Shown here piece after piece: positions 58,268-64,000 of a stretch of 64,000 bases of DNA. The stretch is from Paenibacillus protaetiae (GTDB taxonomy: Bacteria > Bacillota > Bacilli > Paenibacillales > Paenibacillaceae): contig NZ_CP035492.1 in NCBI RefSeq assembly GCF_004135365.1, positions 1,674,001-1,738,000 on the forward strand, read 5' to 3'. Positions within the stretch are counted from its first letter, which is position 1; each line of letters starts with the position of its first letter. A model generated the notes under the pieces. That model had not been told where the DNA came from and made no database searches. It worked only from the letters and a program-made list of their open reading frames with translations. Made by a program: the position numbers and the translations under genes.

Positions 58268-59530
58268 TTAGCTGGCCGGGCCGGTTACTTTTTTCGCATC
58301 CGTATCTTCGTGATAAATATCGGCAATGACTTCGGCAAGCGCGTCAGCCGTCCGGTAGCATTCCTCCGGCGTATTGTCTACGCCGCCGATTTCAATCAGA
58401 ACGCTGCCCGGCGATAGCGACTGGTTATATTCGCCGTTTCCTTCCGATTTGGCCCAAATGCCGCGGGACAAGCCTTTATAGTCTTTTTCCAGCTCGGTTT
58501 GAAGACGGGCTGCAAAAGCTTCATTTTCTTCCCAGTTCTCATTTTTGTGCCCGATAATGAAAAATACTTGGGCGTAACTTTTGCCATTGATTGTCGTGGT
58601 AGTTAAAGAACGGCCTTGCGAGTCCCGGTGAATATCAAAAATATATTTGAGCTGCTTGTCTTGCGCCATGGCATCCTGAACCGTTTTTTTAGAATATTTG
58701 TAGGAGTACGCGTAGTTATAGTCTTTAATGGTAGCGGCATAGTTTTGGTCGGAGTGCATCGTAGGTACTCCCATTTTATCCAATTGTTCCGCCATTCTTT
58801 CACCTACCAGCGTTACATTCGTTTTAGGAGAATCGGCAGATTTGGCATCCTTCCCGACGACAGGGTACCAAGATTCCTGATTATGCGTGTGATAAATAAA
58901 TACTACGGCGTCCTTGCCGTCCTCTTGTCCGCTGCCAGCAGGCGGCGCGGAAGGCGTTGCGGATGTTCCAGGCGTTGGCGCCGGTGTAGCAGGCGGAGGT
59001 TCGGGCGTTTGCTGAGGCGGCTCGCCCGATGGCGTGGACGGCTCGTCCGATGGTTGTTCCGACGGCGCGGGAGGCAGCAGATCATCATCGTCTTCCGGCC
59101 CGACCGATACGTCGGTTCCTTCCCCTCTGCGGATCAGGAAGGATGTATTTTTTTTCATGCCGGGCATTTCTACGGCCAGCATGCTTTTAGGATCGTATGG
59201 ATTTATGTCCGTGAGCAGCCTCATGACGAGACCGCTAACTTGCTTCCCGGACAAACCTTCATTTTGCTGTGCGGTTTGAAAAGCAGGCAGCTCCATCTCC
59301 AGCATACGGCCAAAAAAACCGCTGGATAATGATGCCGCAAATCCTTTCATCGAAGATACCGGCTCAGCCGATGCCTGTCGCTGCGCAATACCTGCGGCTC
59401 CGATCAGGATGAAAAAAAACATCGAACAAAACGATAAAACAGCAAACGTTCTGCCTGTTGCAAGCAGCTGGCGAAGTTTATTGCTTTGCTTGGCCAAATC
59501 CAGCGTAATGATTGTCCTTTTTTTCATCAC
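58268..59530 (-). CDS. spoIIP: Stage II sporulation protein P
   Basis: Peptidoglycan amidase/endopeptidase of the DMP engulfment complex with SpoIID and SpoIIM, anchored in the forespore-facing membrane. 420 residues: an N-terminal membrane helix (about 30-50), a Pro/Ser/Thr-rich linker (about 145-200, unusually long), and the SpoIIP domain with IYHTHNQESW, FDIHRDSQ and LIEIGGVDNTPEECYR. The start is GTG 59530 (GGAGGG eight bases ahead) or the ATG next to it. It lies downstream of gpr, as in Bacillus. Confidence 0.93.
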   Translation of the reverse strand: MMKKRTIITLDLAKQSNKLRQLLATGRTFAVLSFCSMFFFILIGAAGIAQRQASAEPVSSMKGFAASLSSGFFGRMLEMELPAFQTAQQNEGLSGKQVSGLVMRLLTDINPYDPKSMLAVEMPGMKKNTSFLIRRGEGTDVSVGPEDDDDLLPPAPSEQPSDEPSTPSGEPPQQTPEPPPATPAPTPGTSATPSAPPAGSGQEDGKDAVVFIYHTHNQESWYPVVGKDAKSADSPKTNVTLVGERMAEQLDKMGVPTMHSDQNYAATIKDYNYAYSYKYSKKTVQDAMAQDKQLKYIFDIHRDSQGRSLTTTTINGKSYAQVFFIIGHKNENWEENEAFAARLQTELEKDYKGLSRGIWAKSEGNGEYNQSLSPGSVLIEIGGVDNTPEECYRTADALAEVIADIYHEDTDAKKVTGPAS

Positions 59531-59644
59531 GTTACATTCCCTCCCTCGTCTGTACTATTAATCTATGAGAGAGACGCAGCTCATAGAACTGCAATCGGAA
59601 TGATAGAGTAGCAGCATCCGGAGCGCGCGAAATTACCCGTCATC

Positions 59645-59677
59645 AAAAAAAAGCGCCTTCCCTAAAGGGAAAACGCT
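59645..59677 (-). terminator. Terminator after gpr
   Basis: Minus-strand AGCG...TTCCCT/AGGGAA...CGCT hairpin followed by eight T, 25 bases after the gpr stop; it separates gpr from spoIIP. Confidence 0.8.
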
Positions 59678-59700
59678 CGCCAACGATCCTTCAAAATCTT

Positions 59701-60705
59701 CTAATGCGTATATGCCGCCACATTGGTCGTATCTACTGCCTCGTGCAAAGAAGCGTTCAAGCCGCTGGCAATAATGTTGCCGATATCTTCAATAAACTGG
59801 TCGATTTCTTTAGGCGTCACAAGCAAATCATGGCCAATCGGGTTTAACACCTCTTTTACCAGCTGGAGTCGCTCGTTCTCATTCATCTGGTTAATCAGAC
59901 CAAGAATTTGGTTCGTATCGCCTTTGATTTGCTCAAAATGATTTTTCATCAGCTCAATGGTGTTCGTAACGATGGTCGAAGCATAAACAACCGTGGGAAC
60001 GCCGATTGCAATGACGGGTATGCCCAATATTTCCTTGGTCAGCCCGCGGCGTTTATTACCGATGCCGGAGCCCGGGTGAATGCCCGTGTCGGCAATCTGG
60101 ATCGTCGTGTTTACGCGGTCCAGCGAACGGGATGCCAGCGCATCAATGGCAATTATGACATCAGGTTTCGTCCGTTCCACAATGCCTTGTACGATTTCGC
60201 TGGACTCAATGCCCGTTATGCCCAAAACCCCGGGAGCAACTGCACTGACCGCACGATAACCAGGCGCAACCTGATCCGGCATCAATTCAAAAAAATGGCG
60301 GGTCACCATGACGTTTTCAACAACAATTGGCCCTAATGCATCGGGAGTGACATTCCAGTTCCCTAAGCCGACGATCAGCACTTTAGCAGTTCTGCCTATA
60401 CCGATCCGCTCCAGGAAAGTCTCGAAATATTTGGCGAACTTGGTAGCCACCTTATCTTGAAGGTCGGTATCCTGACTGCGCAGCCCCGGTACTTCAAGCG
60501 TGACGTAATGGCCTTTCATTTTGCCAAGCGCACGCGAGCCTTCTTCTGTCATGACTTGCAGCTGCGTTACTTTTATGCCGTCTTCTTCCGATACATGGGA
60601 AGTGACGCCGGGGATTGGCATACCGGAGCCGGATTCCACCAGCTCCTTTGCCTCCAGCGCCAAGTCGATCTGTGTATCAAACGGCTGCATGTCCAGATCT
60701 GCCAT
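59701..60705 (-). CDS. gpr: Germination protease GPR
   Basis: Aspartate-type endopeptidase that degrades small acid-soluble spore proteins at germination; made in the forespore as a self-processing zymogen. The 334 residues show the propeptide-like start, the catalytic region LGNWNVTPDALGP and IAIDALASRSLDRV, plus DTGIHPGSGIGNKR. ATG 60705 with CAAGGAGCG. It is divergent from rpsT. Confidence 0.95.
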   Translation of the reverse strand: MADLDMQPFDTQIDLALEAKELVESGSGMPIPGVTSHVSEEDGIKVTQLQVMTEEGSRALGKMKGHYVTLEVPGLRSQDTDLQDKVATKFAKYFETFLERIGIGRTAKVLIVGLGNWNVTPDALGPIVVENVMVTRHFFELMPDQVAPGYRAVSAVAPGVLGITGIESSEIVQGIVERTKPDVIIAIDALASRSLDRVNTTIQIADTGIHPGSGIGNKRRGLTKEILGIPVIAIGVPTVVYASTIVTNTIELMKNHFEQIKGDTNQILGLINQMNENERLQLVKEVLNPIGHDLLVTPKEIDQFIEDIGNIIASGLNASLHEAVDTTNVAAYTH

Positions 60706-60781
60706 CTATTATCGCTCCTTGCTGTCCGATTTCTGCCGTTAGGATTCGCAAAATCTGGCTGTTTCATACGAAGGCGCGCTA

Positions 60782-60810
60782 TTGCATTTTACAGGTGTGC
60801 ATGATAAGAT
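60782..60810 (+). promoter_or_regulatory. SigA-type promoter of rpsT
   Basis: Plus strand TTGCAT (60782-60787), 17 bases, TAAGAT (60805-60810), 44 bases before the start. Confidence 0.72.
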
Positions 60811-60854
60811 ATTTTAAGTTGTGTTGTCTAGCTATGTTTAGGAGGTGAATGTAA

Positions 60855-61127
60855 ATGCCAAACATCAAATCCGCTGTTAAACGCGTCAAAACGAGCGAAA
60901 AACGCCGCGCTTTGAACGCTTCCCAAAAATCTGCTCTTCGTACGGCCGTTAAAACTGCTGACCAAGCAATCGCGGCAACTGACGTTGAGGCTGCTAAAGC
61001 AGCTCTTGTTGTTGCAACGAAAAAATTGGACAAAGCCGTTACTAAAGGCCTGATCCATAAAAATGCGGCTGCCCGCAAAAAATCCCGTCTGGCTAAAAAG
61101 CTGAACGCTCTGTCGGCTCAAGCTTAA
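60855..61127 (+). CDS. rpsT: 30S ribosomal protein S20
   Basis: A 90-residue, Lys/Ala-rich S20 protein that binds 16S r[23 protein letters not shown] at the start and [20 protein letters not shown] near the end. ATG 60855 with GGAGGTGA. Plus-strand, divergent from gpr, followed by a strong terminator. In Bacillus the order is holA, rpsT, gpr too. Confidence 0.97.
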   Translation: MPNIKSAVKRVKTSEKRRALNASQKSALRTAVKTADQAIAATDVEAAKAALVVATKKLDKAVTKGLIHKNAAARKKSRLAKKLNALSAQA

Positions 61128-61146
61128 GCTCATTGGGACTTTCCAA

Positions 61147-61188
61147 ACAACCCTATCCCCTTTTCGGGCGATAGGGTTGTTTTTTTAT
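61147..61188 (+). terminator. Terminator of rpsT
   Basis: AACAACCCTATC / GATAGGGTTGTT stem with an inner CCCTTTTCGGG-like pair, followed by T7. Confidence 0.93.
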
Positions 61189-61230
61189 GAGCATTATGGT
61201 TATCGCTCGCTGCCGCTGCTGCCTGTATGC

Positions 61231-61268
61231 CAAACCGCGCACAAGCCCAAGGGCAAGTGCGCGGTTTG
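61231..61268. terminator. Hairpin at the end of holA
   Basis: CAAACCGCGCAC / GTGCGCGGTTTG, a perfect 12-base stem with an inner GCCC/GGGC, 11 bases past the holA stop. T tract weak on the minus strand, so terminator role is likely but not certain. Confidence 0.6.
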
Positions 61269-61279
61269 AGCCCGTAATT

Positions 61280-62326
61280 TTATCGGGCAGCGGTCTCGCG
61301 GGATACGCCAAGCGACAATAAAAACAGCTCAAGCCCCAGCGTTTTGTCAATCGCTCCGGTCTTCATCTTGTAATCCAGCTCCGCCAAATCGGATAATAAC
61401 ACTGCCAGACGCTGGACCGAAAACCTTCTGCTTTTCTCCACCGCGAGCTTGACCGCATAGGGATGGAGGCCAAGCTGCCCGGCCATTTGCTGCGGAGAAT
61501 AGCCTTGCGGCTCCAGTTCTTTAATTTGCAGCATAATCCGGATTTGCCTTGCAATTAACGCCGCAATCCGGATCGGCTCCTCTTTGCGGGTTAACAGCTC
61601 CTTGTACAGCTGCAGCGAGCGTGCCACCTGCAATCCCGCCATTGCATCTACAAGCGCAAATACGTCCTCTTCTACCGTCGAGGCGATAAGCATCGCCGTC
61701 TGCTCTTCATCTATCGTGCCGCCCGGACCGGCATGAAGGCATAACTTGTCGACCTCCAGCGCAAGCTGCTGCATGTGCGCGCCTGTACGGGATAGCAACA
61801 GCTCGGCTGCCGCTTCCGTCATCGTCCTTTTTTGATCGGACGCGCGTTTTATAGCCCACTGCTTCAGCTGAGAGGCGTCCAGCTCCTGGAACGCAACAAA
61901 AGCGTTGCGGTCTTTTAATGCTTTGACCAGCTTGCGGCGCTCATCCAGCTTGTCTGCCTGCACCGTAAATACGATAACCGCAAAATCGGAAGGATTATCG
62001 AGGTACGCCAGCAGCGTTTCCGGCTTATGCTCGATTTTGGCATTTTCCTTGCCTGCAGAAGCAGCCAGCACAGAGCTGTCACGAACCCATATCAGTTTGC
62101 GTTCCATAAAAAACGGCGGCGTCTCCGCCTCCAGCACGACTTCGTCAATGGCTGTTTCAGCCGTATCAAATTTTACAACGCCCAGTTCTTTTTCGTCAGG
62201 CTTAAACAATGTATCCGAAAGCTTGTCCACAAACTGATTTATCCGGTACCGGTCACTGCCAAACAGCACATATACGGGGCGGATTTTCCCGTTTTTCAGC
62301 TCTTTCAGCGCTTCTGTTATTTCCAT
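61280..62326 (-). CDS. holA: DNA polymerase III subunit delta
   Basis: Clamp-loader delta subunit (YqeN type), 348 residues. The N-terminal region MEITEALKELKNGKIRPVYVLFGSDRYRINQF is typical; it contacts the beta clamp. The C-terminal helical domain has VEEDVFALVDAMAG. ATG 62326 after TAGGTGA. A promoter (TCGACG, 17, TATAAT) lies upstream. Confidence 0.96.
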   Translation of the reverse strand: MEITEALKELKNGKIRPVYVLFGSDRYRINQFVDKLSDTLFKPDEKELGVVKFDTAETAIDEVVLEAETPPFFMERKLIWVRDSSVLAASAGKENAKIEHKPETLLAYLDNPSDFAVIVFTVQADKLDERRKLVKALKDRNAFVAFQELDASQLKQWAIKRASDQKRTMTEAAAELLLSRTGAHMQQLALEVDKLCLHAGPGGTIDEEQTAMLIASTVEEDVFALVDAMAGLQVARSLQLYKELLTRKEEPIRIAALIARQIRIMLQIKELEPQGYSPQQMAGQLGLHPYAVKLAVEKSRRFSVQRLAVLLSDLAELDYKMKTGAIDKTLGLELFLLSLGVSRETAAR

Positions 62327-62360
62327 TCGATTTCACCTATTTTCTGTGCTTACTCGGTCT

Positions 62361-62389
62361 ATTATACCAAGCGGGCGATCATTCGTCGA
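62361..62389 (-). promoter_or_regulatory. Promoter of holA
   Basis: Minus strand TCGACG (62389-62384), 17 bases, perfect TATAAT (62366-62361). Confidence 0.65.
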
Positions 62390-62401
62390 AACTATTAAAC
62401 A

Positions 62402-62441
62402 ACGAAGGGATGGCCGCCTTATGCAGGTGCCATCCCTTCGT
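62402..62441 (-). terminator. Terminator downstream of the sigma/anti-sigma pair
   Basis: ACGAAGGGATGG and CCATCCCTTCGT, a 12-base perfect stem; T-rich exit TTGTTTAATAG on the minus strand. About 150 bases past the anti-sigma stop. Confidence 0.75.
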
Positions 62442-62592
62442 CCCTGAACATCTATATAAACATCCGCATACTGGCCCATGGTACCGTCCTGCGAATGGTC
62501 ATAATCGTGTTAAGGCGCTTTTTCGGTCTATCTCTTATGTTTCAGTATACGCAGCCGCGTAAAAAAGTGTGCGGAACCTTTGCATAAAAATG

Positions 62593-63777
62593 TTATTCTG
62601 CAGGCGATTTTTCATCCGTTTTGGCCGTCAGATCAATCTGGTATTTCTCTTTGCCGCCTTGGTCCAGCTCCACGACATAGGTCAGGACGGTATCGGAATC
62701 ATCCCATTTTAAGTCCGTAATTTTGCCGTTTTTACGATCGGTTTCGAACACGAGCCCGCCGTCGTTCATAAATACTTTAATGGTATACCCTACAGCTACC
62801 GCCGAATAACGGCCATCGGCCGACTGCGCCTGAATAGGGCCAGGTATCGCAACCAAAGGCTGCTGGTCGCCGGAAACGCCGCTTTTCGCATCCGGTTTGG
62901 AGCCATTCTCTTGATCCGATTGCTGAATGCTCATGTTAGGCTGATTTGTGCTCGAAACGCTGCCGCTTCCAACGTTGCCAGACGAGCCAAAGCTGCCGGC
63001 CGGAAATTGATCATCTTGCTGCACTGCGTTCAAGCTGCCGCCATCCACAAATAATGAACTGACATTATCCTGTTCCGGATCTGAAGTGCCGCCAGGCCCG
63101 GCTGCAGCAGCAGGGGTTTGCTCGGGGCTGCCGCCCTGATCTGCAGAACCGGCAGAATCCGATGAGCGGTTGGCGCTGTAAGGCTCAACCGACTGCGCCT
63201 CCACATCCTGAACATCCGTCCCCTTCGCCTCTTTCCGAAGCTGCGGCGCTGTTGAACCTGTGCTTGCGCTTAACGATTTGTTGGCTTGGCTTGGGCTGAC
63301 AGATTCAGCGGCATCGTTCCAAGCCGATAATCCCGCAAATGGATGCTGCCCTTGTAGGTTATATAATGCAATGAATACAGCGGCGACGACTGCAGCTGAA
63401 GCTAGGCCAGCCGTAAACCGCCTTCTCCAGAAACGTCCACCCGTCCGCGGTTTGTTCGCTGCCGCAGCTCCAGTTACGGTCTCGCCTTCCGCTGCCGCAG
63501 CCCCTTGGTGCTCCGCGTCGCCTTCAAGGCGGCTCACAGCTGTATTCCTCTCCTCGTCAAGCTGCGCCAGGCGCGGCAATATCGCATCAACCAAGCTGTA
63601 GCGGGGCGTCACCTTCGGCAAGCTTTCCAGCTCGCGTGACAGCCTGGTCAGACGTTCGTACATGTCTGAACAGTCGGGGCAGTTCCGAATATGGCTCATC
63701 ATGAGCTCATGCTCCAGAGCATTCAAATCATCGTCTAGACTGCGCTGCATATATTCCAATATTTCTTGACAGTTCAT
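62593..63777 (-). CDS. Anti-sigma factor with zf-HC2 domain
   Basis: 394 residues. The zinc-binding anti-sigma domain is at the N-terminus (HIRNCPDC: His29, Cys33, Cys36, with Cys3). A membrane helix follows (FTAGLASAAVVAAVFIALYN). Outside the cell there is a very Ser/Gly/Gln-rich linker of about 170 residues and a C-terminal beta-rich domain (about residues 310-385, SADGRYSAVAVGYTIKVFMN). The start overlaps the sigma stop (ATGA). It sequesters the sigma factor encoded upstream until a signal arrives. Confidence 0.9.
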   Translation of the reverse strand: MNCQEILEYMQRSLDDDLNALEHELMMSHIRNCPDCSDMYERLTRLSRELESLPKVTPRYSLVDAILPRLAQLDEERNTAVSRLEGDAEHQGAAAAEGETVTGAAAANKPRTGGRFWRRRFTAGLASAAVVAAVFIALYNLQGQHPFAGLSAWNDAAESVSPSQANKSLSASTGSTAPQLRKEAKGTDVQDVEAQSVEPYSANRSSDSAGSADQGGSPEQTPAAAAGPGGTSDPEQDNVSSLFVDGGSLNAVQQDDQFPAGSFGSSGNVGSGSVSSTNQPNMSIQQSDQENGSKPDAKSGVSGDQQPLVAIPGPIQAQSADGRYSAVAVGYTIKVFMNDGGLVFETDRKNGKITDLKWDDSDTVLTYVVELDQGGKEKYQIDLTAKTDEKSPAE

Positions 63778-64000
63778 CCCCGGACACCACCTTTCTGATA
63801 ATCATGCAGTAATGTTTGCAGCTGTTGCCTCGCGCGGAATAAATACGACTTGACTGTGTTCAAGGGCAAATCAAGCGATTCTGCTATTTCGTTATAAGAA
63901 AAATCCTGCAAATACCGGAGCACGACAACGGCCTTATGATGCTCCGGCAGCTTGTCGATCGCTTCCCGGATGTCTTGTGCGGCGTACGATGCAAGCACTT
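63774..64000 (-). CDS. ECF sigma factor (partial, N-terminus off window)
   Basis: Only the C-terminal 74-75 residues are visible, a sigma region 4 helix-turn-helix: KLPEHHKAVVVLRYLQDFSY, EIAESLDLPLNTVKSYLFRAR. It is the cognate factor of the adjacent anti-sigma gene, whose start overlaps its stop by four bases. Confidence 0.9.
   Translation of the reverse strand, partial: VLASYAAQDIREAIDKLPEHHKAVVVLRYLQDFSYNEIAESLDLPLNTVKSYLFRARQQLQTLLHDYQKGGVRG

Overview
The window reads as one contiguous chromosomal segment of a spore-forming, low-to-moderate GC Firmicute, most like Paenibacillus or a close relative (Paenibacillaceae). The basis is Bacillales synteny (rpoD-dnaG-glyQS; recO-era-cdd-ybeY-phoH-yqfDC; rpsU-yqeY; hrcA-grpE-dnaK-dnaJ; lepA-spoIIP-gpr-rpsT-holA), sporulation and germination genes (yqfC, yqfD, spoIIP, gpr), strong Shine-Dalgarno sites, frequent TTG/GTG starts and a Bacillus-type CIRCE element. 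Nearly all genes lie on the minus strand. The plus-strand exceptions are the Na/Pi-type transporter (34214), the ArgH-like/YojF/BshB2 group (45623-48226) and rpsT (60855). I saw no tRNA, rRNA, CRISPR array, insertion sequence or prophage.

Region by region, reading downward along the minus strand. 63.8-61.3 kb: the end of an ECF sigma factor, its zinc-finger anti-sigma factor, and holA. 61.1-52.0 kb: rpsT (plus strand), gpr, spoIIP, a YqxA-like protein, lepA, hemW, a GNAT acetyltransferase, then hrcA-grpE-dnaK-dnaJ under a perfect CIRCE operator. 48.9-39.8 kb: a block that separates dnaJ from its usual neighbours prmA-rsmE-mtaB. It holds a CUT1 sugar ABC importer, a ROK regulator and an MSOX-type flavin oxidase on one strand, and an ArgH-family lyase with yojF and bshB2 (bacillithiol-type deacetylase) on the other. 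39.7-30.4 kb: prmA, an M50 protease, rsmE, mtaB, a NUDIX hydrolase, a transporter, a large-subunit-rRNA-methyltransferase-like protein, a 5'-truncated epimerase remnant, an ECF sigma factor and clpP. 30.2-21.5 kb: addB-addA and two unknown genes. 21.4-17.5 kb: rpsU-yqeY, then nfeD-floA-unknown behind a SigW-like promoter. 17.2-9.1 kb: yqfC-yqfD-phoH-pgpH-ybeY-dgkA-cdd-era-yqzL-recO, a compact cluster with many overlapping starts and stops. 9.0-0 kb: a drug-exporter-type MFS protein, then a glycine T-box leader driving glyQ-glyS-ppsR-yqxD-dnaG-rpoD.

The most striking global observation is that six open reading frames (two sites in addA, and one each in a sugar permease, the solute-binding protein, yojF and dnaJ) are broken by what is, at each site, the loss of one base in a run of four to six G/C. 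Adding one G restores a full-length, family-like protein every time. This looks like homopolymer under-calling in the assembly rather than gene decay, although a mismatch-repair-defective strain would look similar.

I did not find a clearly new defence or mobile system. The best leads for new biology are the 39.9-48.2 kb block (a possible uptake-and-oxidation route for an amino-sugar or glycated amine, beside a divergent ArgH-like lyase grouped with bacillithiol-type genes), the truncated epimerase beside an ECF sigma factor with an unexplained tail, and the unknown third gene of the flotillin operon.
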